NCBI RefSeq assembly: GCF_902859585.1
Contig: NZ_CADIJM010000001.1
Coordinates: forward strand, 496,001-560,000
Direction of reading: 5' to 3'
From: Achromobacter animicus
GTDB taxonomy: Bacteria > Pseudomonadota > Gammaproteobacteria > Burkholderiales > Burkholderiaceae_B
Length of the DNA: 64,000 nucleotides
Of this stretch, positions 49,076 to 58,314 are shown one piece after another. The notes below the pieces were generated by a model. It saw only the letters and a program-made list of their open reading frames with translations. It was not told the DNA's origin and did no database searches. How positions within the stretch are numbered: the stretch's first letter is position 1; each line of letters begins with the position of its first letter. The position numbers and the translations under genes are program-made.

Positions 49076-49710
49076 GCATTCTTCGAATTCGCTGCAGCCC
49101 GCGGGGGCTCGAGTCCGAAAGCTATCGCCTGTCGCAGCAGATCATCGACCGGCTGACGCGGACGGGTCCGGCCGGCGGCCTGGACGTCGTGGAGTTCGAC
49201 GCCACCACCCTCACCCATGCGGATGGCGACTATGCGGCTGTGCTGGCGGCGCGAGACGAACCCGAAGCCGACGGACTGGAAAATGGCTCGCTGCTCGCGT
49301 CCGGCGATCTGATCCGGATGCTGGACGAGGCCAGCCACGTCGTGCTGGCGACGCCGATGCACAACTTCACCGTGCCCTCCTCGCTGAAAGCGTGGCTGGA
49401 CCACGTGGTCCGGGTCCGCCACACGTTTCACATCACGCCCCAAGGCAAGGTTGGCGTGCTCGCTGACAGGCCGGTGTATGTCGCGATTGCGTCGGGTGGC
49501 GCGTTCAGCGGTGAAGAGGCCCGTCAGCCGGACTTCCTGACGCCGTACCTGCGTCACGTACTGGCGACGATCGGATTGACGCAGGTGACCTTTGTCGCGG
49601 TCGAGGGAACAGCCCGGGGCCCGGAATGGCTGGAGGTTGCCCGGGCACGTGCGGAATCCGCTGTCAGTGACGTCTGGTATGCAGCAACGGTGGACGAAGA
49701 GGCCATCTGA
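49072..49710 (+). CDS. Flavodoxin-fold FMN reductase (azoreductase/NAD(P)H dehydrogenase family)
   Basis: A 212-residue protein like FMN-dependent NADH:quinone/azo reductases (AzoR). The N-terminal phosphate-binding region is CSPRGLESESYRLSQQII, the FMN-binding strand is VVLATPMHNFTVPSSLKAWL followed by DHVVRVRHTF, and IASGGAFSG forms the later flavin loop. It would reduce quinones, azo compounds or related oxidants. It overlaps the GNAT gene by four bases. A strong stem-loop follows. The spacing of motifs is intact, so activity is expected. Confidence 0.85.
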   Translation: MSILRIRCSPRGLESESYRLSQQIIDRLTRTGPAGGLDVVEFDATTLTHADGDYAAVLAARDEPEADGLENGSLLASGDLIRMLDEASHVVLATPMHNFTVPSSLKAWLDHVVRVRHTFHITPQGKVGVLADRPVYVAIASGGAFSGEEARQPDFLTPYLRHVLATIGLTQVTFVAVEGTARGPEWLEVARARAESAVSDVWYAATVDEEAI

Positions 49711-49779
49711 GGCTGTTTACGCTTACTCCATTATCTGATGCGGGCTTCCTGAACGTGCGCTGGAACTTCTGACGCGCGC

Positions 49780-49810
49780 GGCGCCATCCGGCTGGTATCC
49801 GGATGGCGCC
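49780..49810 (+). terminator. Strong stem-loop after flavodoxin-fold gene
   Basis: GGCGCCATCCGG and CCGGATGGCGCC form perfect 12-bp arms with a 7-base loop, 69 bp after the stop. No T tract follows, so it may block exonucleases or terminate only partly. The rest of 49711-49964 shows no gene. Confidence 0.6.
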
Positions 49811-49964
49811 TGTCCGACCCGCTGGCGGCCGAGGGCGCAGTGCCTTCGGGCGATCCGTTCGGGCCGCATTGACACCCTTGATTTAGGCGCTTTACGCTAC
49901 CCCGCACTCGTGGTCCAACCGGGCGTGGTTCTGCCCTGGCGCACCAAGGTGCGGGAGACGCGTC

Positions 49965-50564
49965 ATGACGCTGAGCAGACCTGGCGCACTCGCGTGCGCG
50001 TTGCTGATGCTGGCTTTACTGGCGCCGGCCGGCGCGCTGGCCGCATGCAGCGACAAGACCTTGCGCGGGATGTCCGACGCGGGCCGCAGCGTGGCCACGA
50101 TTGCCAAACGCTGTGGCATGAGCGCGGCGGCGGTGAAGGAAAGGCTGGGAGCGGTCGACGCGAAAGCCAACCGCGCGCCCGCCGAAACAGTGACGCCGCG
50201 CGCGACGCCTGGTGCGGAAACGCGCGCCGCGGCGGCAGGATCCGGCGCGACTTCTGCAGCGCAGTCTGCCGAAAACGCCGCCGAAAAGCCCGCAGCAAAA
50301 TCCGCGGCAACTGCCGCGACGAGATCGGCGGCAACCGCGGCCACGGCGCCGTCGGCCAGCGCCGCCAAACCGTCGGGCAAGGCGCCGACCGAGCCGCAGA
50401 AGCACCCGCCGGGCACCGTGCTGGAGCTTTGCGGATGCTACGGCAGCATGGAATACGGCTTTACCGAGCCGAACGAGCAGTGCGTCAGCGGCTTGGCGGT
50501 AGCGACGCGGTGCCCGGGCTATTGCCCGGTGAACCGGTCGCCGTGGCGCCGCATCTGCAGCTGA
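49965..50564 (+). CDS. Exported Ala-rich, Cys-rich protein with HTH-like segment
   Basis: A 199-residue hypothetical protein. Residues 1-27 are a signal peptide ending in GALAA. The mature N-terminus (about 31-61, from KTLRGMSDAGRSVATIAKRC) has the look of a small helix-turn-helix. Residues ~65-145 are a low-complexity Ala/Thr/Ser/Lys linker. The C-terminus has six Cys in about 45 residues, including LELCGCYG, NEQC, RCPGYC and a near-terminal RRICS. With Cys28 and Cys50 this gives eight, compatible with disulfides in the periplasm. The family is not recognised. It converges on the TerC gene, 25 bp away. Confidence 0.65.
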   Translation: MTLSRPGALACALLMLALLAPAGALAACSDKTLRGMSDAGRSVATIAKRCGMSAAAVKERLGAVDAKANRAPAETVTPRATPGAETRAAAAGSGATSAAQSAENAAEKPAAKSAATAATRSAATAATAPSASAAKPSGKAPTEPQKHPPGTVLELCGCYGSMEYGFTEPNEQCVSGLAVATRCPGYCPVNRSPWRRICS

Positions 50565-50589
50565 GGCGGTCGCCCGCCCCGCCCTTGGA

Positions 50590-52167
50590 TCAATCGGCCG
50601 CGCTGGCCTGCGGCTGGTGCGGCCGCGCATGCACCTGGTCGATGCGCAGCCCGTCACGACGCGTCACCTCAAAGCCCCAGTCACGCAGCATCACGGTATC
50701 GCCCGTTTCCGGGATCCGGCCGCCCGCGCGCAGCAGGCACCCGGCCAGCGTCGCATCGGGATAATCGTCGGCAAGCGCCGGCGCTTCCAACAGGCGCGCC
50801 GCTTCGTCCACGGACAGCCGTCCGCCCAGCAACCACGAACCGTCGGAAAGCTGCAAGGCTTCGGGCTGGTCTTCCTGGTGTTCCGGCATGTCGCCCGCCA
50901 CCGCTTCCAGCACGTCCATCGGCGTGACCAGGCCTTCGCACACGCCGTGTTCGTCCACGACGATCAGCATGTGATCGCGCGAGGCGCGCAGTTCGTCCAG
51001 CACCTTCAGCACCGGCGTGGTTTCCATTACGTAGCGCGGTTCGCGCGCCAGTTCCACCAGGTCGATCGGGCCGGGGTTCTGCAGCAGCGGCAGCACTTCC
51101 TTGAAGTGCAGCACGCCGAGCACGTTGGCCGGGTCGCCCGCGCACAGCGGCAGGCGCGAGTGGCCGGAAGCGAACTTGCGCACGATGACGTCCGGCGTGT
51201 CGGCAACGTCCAGCCAGATCATGTCGCCGCGCGGGACCATGATGGACCGGATGTCGCGCGCGCCGATAGACAGCACGCGTTCGATCATCGAGCTTTCCTC
51301 GGGCGCAAAAGCCGGCTCGTCGCCCGCGCCGTCGACCAGCGCCACCACTTCGTCCGCTTGCGACACGGGTTGGCCGGCACGGCCGCCGCGCAAGAGGCGC
51401 AGCACGGCCTGCGCCGTGCGTTGACGGCGGCCCAGCGCATGCGTGCCCCGCGCGCGGTTGCGGCGCGCCAACTGGTTGCACAGCTCGATCAGGATCGAGA
51501 AGCCGATGGCCGCGTACAGGTAGCCCTTGGGAACATGGAAGCCCAGGCCTTCGGCGACCAGGCTGAAGCCGATCATCAGCAACAGGCCCAGACACAGGAT
51601 CACGACCGTCGGGTGGCGGCCCACGAAGGCCATCAACGGGCGGCTGGCCAGCATCATGACGGCCATCGCGACCACCACGGCGATCATCATGATGCTCAGG
51701 TCCTGCACCATGCCCACGGCGGTAATGACCGAGTCCAGCGAGAACACGGCATCCAGCACCACGATCTGCAAAATGACCTGCCAGAACACCGCATGCTGCG
51801 GCTTCTGCGCCTGGTCATGGCTGGCGCTGCCTTCGACGCGTTCGTGCAGCTCCATCGTCCCCTTGAAGAGCAGGAACAGGCCGCCCAGGATCAATATCAG
51901 GTCGCGTCCGGAAATCTCGGCGCCCATCACAGTGAACAACGGCGCGGTCAACGTGACCACCCACGCAATACTGGCGAGCAGGCCCAGGCGCATCACCAGC
52001 GCGAGCGTCAGGCCGATCAGGCGTGCGCGGTTGCGTTGCTCGGGCGGCAGCTTGTCCGCCAGGATCGCAATGAACACCAGGTTGTCGATACCCAGCACAA
52101 TTTCAAGCACGACCAGCGTCGCCAGGCCAAGCCAGGCGGTAGGGTCGGACATCCAGTCGAAAATCAT
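50590..52167 (-). CDS. TerC family membrane protein with CBS pair and CorC domain
   Basis: A 525-residue protein. Residues 1 to ~235 form a TerC domain of about seven hydrophobic segments with the acidic metal-site motifs [20 protein letters not shown] and [18 protein letters not shown]. Two CBS domains (about 300-425) and a C-terminal CorC/HlyC transporter-associated domain (about 445-515) follow. This matches YegH/YoaE-type proteins; TerC relatives export manganese or metallate exoenzymes. The CBS pair probably senses nucleotides. A 395-bp leader region lies upstream. Confidence 0.9.
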   Translation of the reverse strand: MIFDWMSDPTAWLGLATLVVLEIVLGIDNLVFIAILADKLPPEQRNRARLIGLTLALVMRLGLLASIAWVVTLTAPLFTVMGAEISGRDLILILGGLFLLFKGTMELHERVEGSASHDQAQKPQHAVFWQVILQIVVLDAVFSLDSVITAVGMVQDLSIMMIAVVVAMAVMMLASRPLMAFVGRHPTVVILCLGLLLMIGFSLVAEGLGFHVPKGYLYAAIGFSILIELCNQLARRNRARGTHALGRRQRTAQAVLRLLRGGRAGQPVSQADEVVALVDGAGDEPAFAPEESSMIERVLSIGARDIRSIMVPRGDMIWLDVADTPDVIVRKFASGHSRLPLCAGDPANVLGVLHFKEVLPLLQNPGPIDLVELAREPRYVMETTPVLKVLDELRASRDHMLIVVDEHGVCEGLVTPMDVLEAVAGDMPEHQEDQPEALQLSDGSWLLGGRLSVDEAARLLEAPALADDYPDATLAGCLLRAGGRIPETGDTVMLRDWGFEVTRRDGLRIDQVHARPHQPQASAAD

Positions 52168-52562
52168 CAGGTTTCCACGGAAAACGTAAGCGGACGCGCA
52201 AGCGATGCGCGTCGGCGGGAAGGCGTAGTGTCAGGAGCGCGCCGCAAAGGCTGCACAGGCGCGCCGACGGGCACGGCCTGGCGAGGCGGCGCGCGGCCGC
52301 CGAGTCGCGGCGTGGCCGCGGAGGCGCTGGGGAATGCGGCGCGCAGGGAAACAGCCCTTGCCGCGGCAGTGTGGGGAGAAGATAACGGGCGCCGGCAGAT
52401 CCGCGGCGCCCTGCTAGGAGGAGGGTCTTCGTTCATAGATGGCGGATGGCTCCAGGCTGCCGGGGCAGCAAAAAGTCGGAATATCCGCCGCGCTCTCTTT
52501 CTTACAGGACCCTGAATATTACCTGAATCGGTAATCCGCGCGACTAGGGGATGTCACCACCT
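52168..52562. other. Long GC-rich region upstream of terC gene
   Basis: This 395-bp region lies upstream of the leftward TerC-type gene. A leftward frame of 89 codons (52436-52167) ends with its stop overlapping the TerC ATG, but its Arg/Pro/Ala-rich sequence looks non-coding. I searched by eye for a manganese (yybP-ykoY) riboswitch, because such elements often precede terC genes, and found no convincing match. AT-rich DNA near 52,500-52,540 may hold the promoter. Confidence 0.45.
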
Positions 52563-52970
52563 TCATTGGCCGCGCGGATCCGCCGTGCCGCCAGAACCCG
52601 ATGACGCGCCCGACCCCGGCATGCCGCCGTGTCCCGTGGACCCCGTATTGCTGCCCGGCGTCCCCTTCGCCCCGCGCGTGTCGGTGCCGGCGTCGTCCTG
52701 CCGAGGACTCGATCCGGCACGCGACGCATCGCGCTTTCCCTGATCGCCCTTGTCTCCTTGTTTGGATTGGTGGGGCATGGACTTCTCTTGTGCCGGCGTC
52801 TTCGGCGTGCCCGCCTTGCGATCCGGCTGGGACTGGCTGCCGGTGCGGGTGTCAGGCGTGGTCGTCTGCGCCTGGGCAACTAGCGTTTTTTCAATGCGCT
52901 GCGCGGAAACGCTGGTGGCAAGCAAGCCGCTCATCGCCGTAGCGCACAGATACAGAATCGGTTGTTTCAT
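52563..52970 (-). CDS. Small exported Gly/Ser-rich disordered protein
   Basis: A 135-residue protein. MKQPILYLCATAMSGLLATS and then VSAQ is a signal peptide with cleavage after about residue 23. The rest is rich in Gly, Ser, Asp, Lys, Gln and Pro (KGDQGKRDASRAGSS; GGMPGSGASSGSGG) and should be disordered in the periplasm. AAGGAG precedes the ATG at 52970; the longer upstream frame is less likely. It is divergent from the dehydrogenase operon at 53084, 113 bp away. No family recognised. Confidence 0.6.
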   Translation of the reverse strand: MKQPILYLCATAMSGLLATSVSAQRIEKTLVAQAQTTTPDTRTGSQSQPDRKAGTPKTPAQEKSMPHQSKQGDKGDQGKRDASRAGSSPRQDDAGTDTRGAKGTPGSNTGSTGHGGMPGSGASSGSGGTADPRGQ

Positions 52971-53083
52971 GGTTGCTCCTTCGTCGACAACGGTGACACA
53001 CTGGGCCCCAGGCCAACGAGCTGACGCGGGATCTCTTTTCATCCAGGGGCAAGTCGCGTGCCTGCCTCGCCATGGAGCAAACC

Positions 53084-53842
53084 ATGAGTGATAAACCTGT
53101 ACCCGGCCGGCGGGGGCTGCTCAAAGCCCTGGCCGTCGGTGTCCCCGGCGCAGCGTGGGCGCCCCGCGCGATCAGCGCCCCGGACCCTGCCTCCCCCACT
53201 CCCCATCAAGAAGGTGCCGCCACGGGCGGCGCCGCCAACCGAACGCTCAAATTTTTCAACGCGCAGGAAGCCTTGACGATGGATGCCATCGCCGCGCGCC
53301 TGATTCCGGCCGACGACCTGGGGCCGGGCGCCAAGGAAGCTGGCGTGACGTTCTTTCTGGACGGCCAGTTGGCCGGCGCCTGGGGTGCGGGCAGCCAGCT
53401 CTACCGGCAAGGCCCGTTTGAACAAGGCACGCCGGAACAGGGCTACCAGTTGTCGTTCACGCCGGCCGAGATGTTCCGCCGCGGCCTTGCCGCGCTGGAC
53501 GCCGCCGCGCGTAAGCAGGACGGCAAGCCTTTCGCCGAGCTGGACGCCGCGCGGCAGGACGCCTGGCTGCGCGACATGCAGGAAGGCAAGCCGGATTTTT
53601 CGCCGCTGCCGTCAGGCGTGTTCTTTCAGGCGCTGCTCGAAGGCACGATCGAAGGCTTCTTTTCCGACCCGCTGTACGGCGGCAACGCCGACATGGTGGG
53701 CTGGAAACTGGTGGGATTTCCCGGCGCGTTTGCCTCGTTTTCCAACGATATCGAACGCCACGGCGTGATCTGGGCCGGCCAGCCGGTCTCCATTGCCAAC
53801 GCCGTGGGCCACAAGATGACGCCGGGAGGCAAGCATGGCTAA
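53084..53842 (+). CDS. Gluconate 2-dehydrogenase subunit 3 family protein
   Basis: A 252-residue small subunit of a membrane-bound GMC dehydrogenase. The N-terminus has a Tat signal (PGRRGLLKALAVGVPGAAWA). The body matches the subunit 3 family: FFNAQEALTMDAIAARLIPA, DDLGPGAKEAGVTFFLD and FFSDPLYGGNADMVGWKLVG. It probably carries the folded flavoprotein across the membrane by Tat and stabilises it. The start at 53084 has GGAG six bases upstream; an earlier ATG at 53072 is possible. It overlaps the next gene by 8 bp. Confidence 0.9.
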   Translation: MSDKPVPGRRGLLKALAVGVPGAAWAPRAISAPDPASPTPHQEGAATGGAANRTLKFFNAQEALTMDAIAARLIPADDLGPGAKEAGVTFFLDGQLAGAWGAGSQLYRQGPFEQGTPEQGYQLSFTPAEMFRRGLAALDAAARKQDGKPFAELDAARQDAWLRDMQEGKPDFSPLPSGVFFQALLEGTIEGFFSDPLYGGNADMVGWKLVGFPGAFASFSNDIERHGVIWAGQPVSIANAVGHKMTPGGKHG

Positions 53843-55607
53843 GACGCTGCCTGCGGTAGACGTGGCAATTATCGGCGGCGGGTGGACCGGCGCCATCATC
53901 GGCAAGGAACTCGCGGCCGCCAAGCAGCGGGTCGTGGTGCTGGAACGGGGCGAGGCGCGTTGGCCCTCGCCCGATTTCCAGGGCCCCAATGTCCACGACG
54001 AACTCAAGTACACGCGGCGCCATGAACTGCACCAGGACGCCGCGACGGAAACCTACACGTTCCGCAACAACACGGACCAGAAGGCGCTGCCGATGCGGCG
54101 CTGGCAGTTCGCCTACCCCGGCACGCATCTGGGCGGCGCGGGCAATCACTGGTCGGGCGCCTACTACCGCTTCGATCCGACCGACTTCGTCATGCGCAGC
54201 CATTACAACGAACGCTATGGCAAGGACATCTTCGACAAGGAGCTGACCTGTCAGGACTGGGGCGTGACGTACGACGAACTCGAGCCCTACTTCGATCGCT
54301 TCGACTACCTGATCGGCGCGTCGGGCCAGGCCGGCAACATCAAGGGCGAAAAGCAGGAAGGCGGCAATCCGTTCGAGCCTTGGCGCTCGCGCCCCTACCC
54401 CAACCCGCCCATGAAGGTGCCCTACGCGCCCGCGCTGTTCGGCGAGGCCGCGCGCAAGCTGGGCTATCACCCCTACGTGCAGCCGTCCGCGCTCTGTACG
54501 CGGCCGTACGTGAACTCCGAAGGCCTGCACATGAGTGCGTGCGTGTACTGCGGGTTCTGTTCGAACTTTGGCTGCGAGCACTTTGCCAAGGCCTCGCCGC
54601 AGGTCTGCATCCTGCCCGTGGCGATGAAGATGGAAAACTTCGAAATCCGCACCGGCGCGCACGTGCTGCGCGTGGAGCTGACACCGGACAAGAAGCGCGC
54701 CCGCGGCGTGACGTACGTGGACGCGGCCGGCGAAGAAGTCTTTCAGCCCGCGGACATCGTTTTCCTCTGTGCATTCGGCATCAACAACGTGCGCCTGCTG
54801 CTGCTGTCCGGCATCGGCAAGCCGTTCGATCCGGTCACGAACACCGGCGTCGTGGGCCGCAACTACACGCACCAGACCACCTCAGGCGTGAATCTGTTTT
54901 TTGATGAGTCGGTCAATATCAACCCGTTCATGGGGGCCGGCGCGGTGGCGGTGACGATGGACGACTTCAGCGCCGACAACTTCGACCACGGGCCGGTTGG
55001 CTTTGTGGGCGGCGGCTATCTGCAGATCCAGGTGGTCAGCGGCGCGCCCATCGGTTTTCATCCGACGCCCAAGGGCACGCCGTCGTGGGGATCGGAATGG
55101 AAGAAGGCCGTCGCGCGCCACTACAACCATGCGGCGAACATCACCATCACGGGCTCGGCGCAGCCGTGGCGCGGCGGGTATCTGAGCCTGGATCCCACGT
55201 ACAAGGACGCTTGGGGCCTGCCGCTGTTGCGCGTGACCTACGACTTTCCCGACAACGACATCCGCATGTCGGTGTTCCTGACCGAGAAAGGCGATGAGAT
55301 CGCACGCGCCATGAAGGGCATCGCCCGCACCGAGCCCGGCCCGCGCAAGCGGCCGTTTTCGGCCACGGCCTACCAGTCCACCCACCTGACGGGCGGCGCG
55401 GCCATGGGCGATGATCCCAACACCAGCGTCGTCAACCGCTACGGACAGTCGTGGGACGTGCCCAACGTGTTCGTCACGGGCGCGGCTTTGTTTCCGCAAA
55501 ACTCGGGCTACAACCCGACCGGCACCGTGGGCGCCACCGCCTACTGGATCGTAGAGAAAATCAAGGCGGACTATCTGCGTTCGCCGGGCCCGCTGGTGTC
55601 ATCATGA
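53835..55607 (+). CDS. GMC-type flavoprotein dehydrogenase, large subunit
   Basis: A 590-residue FAD enzyme of the membrane-bound gluconate/sorbitol dehydrogenase type. The N-terminal dinucleotide motif is VAIIGGGWTGAIIGKEL; GGAGNHWSGAYYRFD and the Cys-rich MSACVYCGFCSNFGCEHFAK (Cys cluster seen in this subfamily) follow. The C-terminal active-site region has His in STHLTGGAAMGDDP and Asn in NSGYNPTGTVGATAYW. It oxidises a sugar, sugar acid or polyol and passes electrons to the cytochrome subunit. It has no signal of its own and probably hitchhikes with subunit 3. The substrate is not determined. Confidence 0.92.
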   Translation: MAKTLPAVDVAIIGGGWTGAIIGKELAAAKQRVVVLERGEARWPSPDFQGPNVHDELKYTRRHELHQDAATETYTFRNNTDQKALPMRRWQFAYPGTHLGGAGNHWSGAYYRFDPTDFVMRSHYNERYGKDIFDKELTCQDWGVTYDELEPYFDRFDYLIGASGQAGNIKGEKQEGGNPFEPWRSRPYPNPPMKVPYAPALFGEAARKLGYHPYVQPSALCTRPYVNSEGLHMSACVYCGFCSNFGCEHFAKASPQVCILPVAMKMENFEIRTGAHVLRVELTPDKKRARGVTYVDAAGEEVFQPADIVFLCAFGINNVRLLLLSGIGKPFDPVTNTGVVGRNYTHQTTSGVNLFFDESVNINPFMGAGAVAVTMDDFSADNFDHGPVGFVGGGYLQIQVVSGAPIGFHPTPKGTPSWGSEWKKAVARHYNHAANITITGSAQPWRGGYLSLDPTYKDAWGLPLLRVTYDFPDNDIRMSVFLTEKGDEIARAMKGIARTEPGPRKRPFSATAYQSTHLTGGAAMGDDPNTSVVNRYGQSWDVPNVFVTGAALFPQNSGYNPTGTVGATAYWIVEKIKADYLRSPGPLVSS

Positions 55608-56533
55608 GCGAACATCGCAAAGGCATCTTTTTCACCGTCGGACTGATGATCGCGGTGCCGGTCATCACGCTGGTCGCCACCGGCGTCCAGATGATGGGCG
55701 CCGGTGGCGACGAGGCGATCCGGGCTTCCGCCGTGCCGCAGCCGCCGCCACCCGCAGCCAGCCCGGCGCCACAGGTGGCGGCTGGCCAAGCCGCCGCGCC
55801 TGCCGCACCGGCAGCAGCACCTTCGGCACCAGGCACAACGCCTGCCGCCCCTGCCGCTCCGGGCGCCGCTCCCGCCCCGATGAAACCCGTGCCCGGACGC
55901 AGCGCCACCGATTTCACCGCGTCGCGCCCCGACTGGGAAAAATGGCTGAACGAGGCCGATCCCGAAGCGGGCAAGCAGCTTGCCGCAAACGGCAAACCCG
56001 GCGCCGCGGTGCAGGCCTGTGTGGCCTGCCACGGACCCGCCGGCATCACGCCAACCGGCGGCATCTTCCCCAACCTGGCAGGCCTGCGCAGCGAATACCT
56101 GGCCAAGCAACTTGCCGACTTCCGCTCGGGCACCCGCGTGCAGCCGCTGATGAATACGATTGCCCGCGCCCTGACCGAACAGGAAATCGGCCAGGTGGCA
56201 GCCTACTACGGCACGCTTGCCGGACCGCCGCTGCACGTGGGCGAGTTTGGCGGCGAGGCCGCCCGCCGGCTGGACGTTGACGGCGACGGCGCTCGCGCGC
56301 TGCCCGCCTGCGCCAACTGCCACGGACTGCGCGGCATGGGCGAAGGACCGCTGCTGCCGCGTCTGGCCGGTCAATCGCGCGAGTATTTCACCGACCAGAT
56401 GAACGCGTTTCGCAGTGGCTCGCGCCAGAACGACGACGTGGGCGTGATGCGGGCGTTTTCGCAACGCCTGACCGATGCCGAGATCCAGGCGCTGGCGGCG
56501 TACTACGCGGGGCCTGCGCCTGCGCCGCGCTAG
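55604..56533 (+). CDS. Membrane-anchored di-heme cytochrome c subunit
   Basis: A 309-residue cytochrome. An N-terminal membrane segment (FFTVGLMIAVPVITLVATGV) is followed by an Ala/Pro-rich linker (about 40-105) and two class I cytochrome c domains with heme motifs CVACH (139-143) and CANCH (236-240). It should accept electrons from the flavoprotein and feed ubiquinone or the oxidase. The classical gluconate dehydrogenase cytochrome subunit has three hemes; here only two CxxCH motifs are present. Start ATG overlaps the flavoprotein stop as ATGA. Confidence 0.9.
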   Translation: MSEHRKGIFFTVGLMIAVPVITLVATGVQMMGAGGDEAIRASAVPQPPPPAASPAPQVAAGQAAAPAAPAAAPSAPGTTPAAPAAPGAAPAPMKPVPGRSATDFTASRPDWEKWLNEADPEAGKQLAANGKPGAAVQACVACHGPAGITPTGGIFPNLAGLRSEYLAKQLADFRSGTRVQPLMNTIARALTEQEIGQVAAYYGTLAGPPLHVGEFGGEAARRLDVDGDGARALPACANCHGLRGMGEGPLLPRLAGQSREYFTDQMNAFRSGSRQNDDVGVMRAFSQRLTDAEIQALAAYYAGPAPAPR

Positions 56534-56800
56534 TGTCGATGGCGTCATGACGGCGTAACGCCCCAAGGGAGTACAATCGCGTCCGCCGCACCCGCAATGG
56601 GTGCGCGGCTGCGACGCTGTCGCGATCCCAGATGGACCCGGCTTGCCGGGTGGCTCGGCCGGGCGCCTATCCCTCGGACAACTCTCAAGCACCACGGGCG
56701 TTCGCCCTCATTTGCCATAGTCGGCTGCCGCACTCCGCTGCCGCGCACACCGGCAACGCGACCCACGCCTGGCGCTTGTTCAATTCAGCTTAGCCAATCA

Positions 56801-58267
56801 ATGTCAGTTCTTTCCAAGCTTCGTCGCGACTGGATGGCCAATCCGCGCGCGGACATTCTCTCGGGCGTGCTCGTCGCCCTTGCCCTGATCCCCGAAGCCA
56901 TCGGCTTTTCCATCATCGCCGGAGTCGACCCTCGCGTCGGCCTGTACGCCTCGTTTTCCATCGCGTTCATCATTTCTTTCATGGGCGGGCGACCCGGCAT
57001 GATCTCGGCCGCCACGGCCGCCGTCGCGGTGCTGGTTGCGCCACTGGTGCGCGATCACGGCGTCGGCTACCTGTTTGCCGCGACGGTATTGATGGGTGTC
57101 GTGCAGATCGCAGCCGGCTTTTTGCGGCTGGACCTCCTGATGCAATACGTGTCCCGGTCGGTTGTGACTGGCTTCGTCAACGCCCTCGCCATCCTGATCT
57201 TCATGGCGCAGTTGCCGCAGCTGATCGGCGTCACGTGGGTGACCTATGCCATGGTGGCCGCCGCGCTGGCCGTCATCTACCTGCTGCCGCGGCTGACCAC
57301 CGCCGTGCCGTCGCCGCTGATCGCCATCATCGTGATGACGGCCGTGTCCATCTTTGCCGGCCTGGACGTCAACACGGTGGGCGACATGGGCACGCTGCCG
57401 TCGTCCCTGCCGTCGTTCGCGATTCCCGACGTGCCCTTCACGCTGGAGACGCTGCGCATCATCCTGCCGTACTCGCTGACGATGGCCGCGGTGGGTTTGC
57501 TGGAATCGATGATGACAGCGCAGATCGTGGACGACATGACCGACACGCCCAGCGACAAGCGGCGCGAATGCAAGGGCCAGGGCATCGCCAACCTCGTCAC
57601 CGGCTTTCTGGGTGGCATGGGCGGCTGCGCCATGATCGGCCAATCGGTCATCAACGTGCGCGCCGGCGGCCGCACGCGGCTGTCGACCTGCGTGGCGGGC
57701 GTCTTCCTGCTGTTCCTGATCGTGGCGCTGGGCCCGCTGGTGGCGCAGATTCCGATGCCGGCGCTGGTGGCCGTGATGATCATGGTGTCCATCGGCACCT
57801 TCAACTGGCGCTCGCTGCGCAACCTGGGCTCGCATCCGTGGCAGTCGTCGGTGGTCATGCTGGCCACCGTGGCCGTGGTGGTCTGGACGCATGACCTGGC
57901 GCGCGGCGTGCTGGTGGGCGTGGTGCTGAGCGGCCTGTTCTTTGCCGGCAAGGTGAAGGGGCTGCTCGACGTGGACGCGTCGCTGTCCGAGGACGGCAGC
58001 ACGCGCACCTACCGCTATGCCGGCCAGATCTTCTTCGCCTCGGCGTCGCGGTTCTCGGCGGCGATCGACTTCCATGAGGACGTTGACCGCGTGGTGATCG
58101 ACTTGTCGGCCGCGCACTTCTGGGACATCTCGGCCGTGGGCGAGCTGGACAAGGTGACGCTCAAGCTGCGCCGGGCCGGCCGCCAGGTCGACGTCGTGGG
58201 GCTGAACGAGGCCAGCGCGACGCTGGTCGGCCGCTACGCGCAGCCGGGCGCGTCCGCGGGACACTGA
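56801..58267 (+). CDS. SulP family anion transporter with STAS domain
   Basis: A 488-residue SLC26/SulP transporter. The N-terminal region carries [20 protein letters not shown] and the consensus-like [17 protein letters not shown]; about ten to twelve hydrophobic segments follow, with [20 protein letters not shown] in the middle. Residues about 400-485 are the cytoplasmic STAS domain ([20 protein letters not shown]). Members carry sulfate, bicarbonate or dicarboxylates; specificity is not evident. The start at 56801 ([11 protein letters not shown]) begins the conserved region; upstream in-frame sequence looks non-coding. No ribosome binding site is obvious. Confidence 0.9.
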   Translation: MSVLSKLRRDWMANPRADILSGVLVALALIPEAIGFSIIAGVDPRVGLYASFSIAFIISFMGGRPGMISAATAAVAVLVAPLVRDHGVGYLFAATVLMGVVQIAAGFLRLDLLMQYVSRSVVTGFVNALAILIFMAQLPQLIGVTWVTYAMVAAALAVIYLLPRLTTAVPSPLIAIIVMTAVSIFAGLDVNTVGDMGTLPSSLPSFAIPDVPFTLETLRIILPYSLTMAAVGLLESMMTAQIVDDMTDTPSDKRRECKGQGIANLVTGFLGGMGGCAMIGQSVINVRAGGRTRLSTCVAGVFLLFLIVALGPLVAQIPMPALVAVMIMVSIGTFNWRSLRNLGSHPWQSSVVMLATVAVVVWTHDLARGVLVGVVLSGLFFAGKVKGLLDVDASLSEDGSTRTYRYAGQIFFASASRFSAAIDFHEDVDRVVIDLSAAHFWDISAVGELDKVTLKLRRAGRQVDVVGLNEASATLVGRYAQPGASAGH

Positions 58268-58314
58268 CCCGGGCCGCGCCTGTCATCTGGCCTAGGTTTC
58301 GACGAAGGCCAGGT

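Noticed and set aside
52167-52436. Open frame of 89 codons ending at the TerC start.
   Set aside because: Arg/Pro/Ala-rich, no domain and poor ribosome binding site; the stop/start overlap alone is weak evidence.
50617-52515. Open frame of about 630 codons antisense to the TerC-type gene.
   Set aside because: His/Gln/Arg-rich shadow with no domain; the minus-strand gene has full TerC, CBS and CorC motifs.
52168-52562. Possible manganese riboswitch (yybP-ykoY) before the TerC-type gene.
   Set aside because: I could not find the conserved paired regions or the GGGGAGTA-type start by eye.
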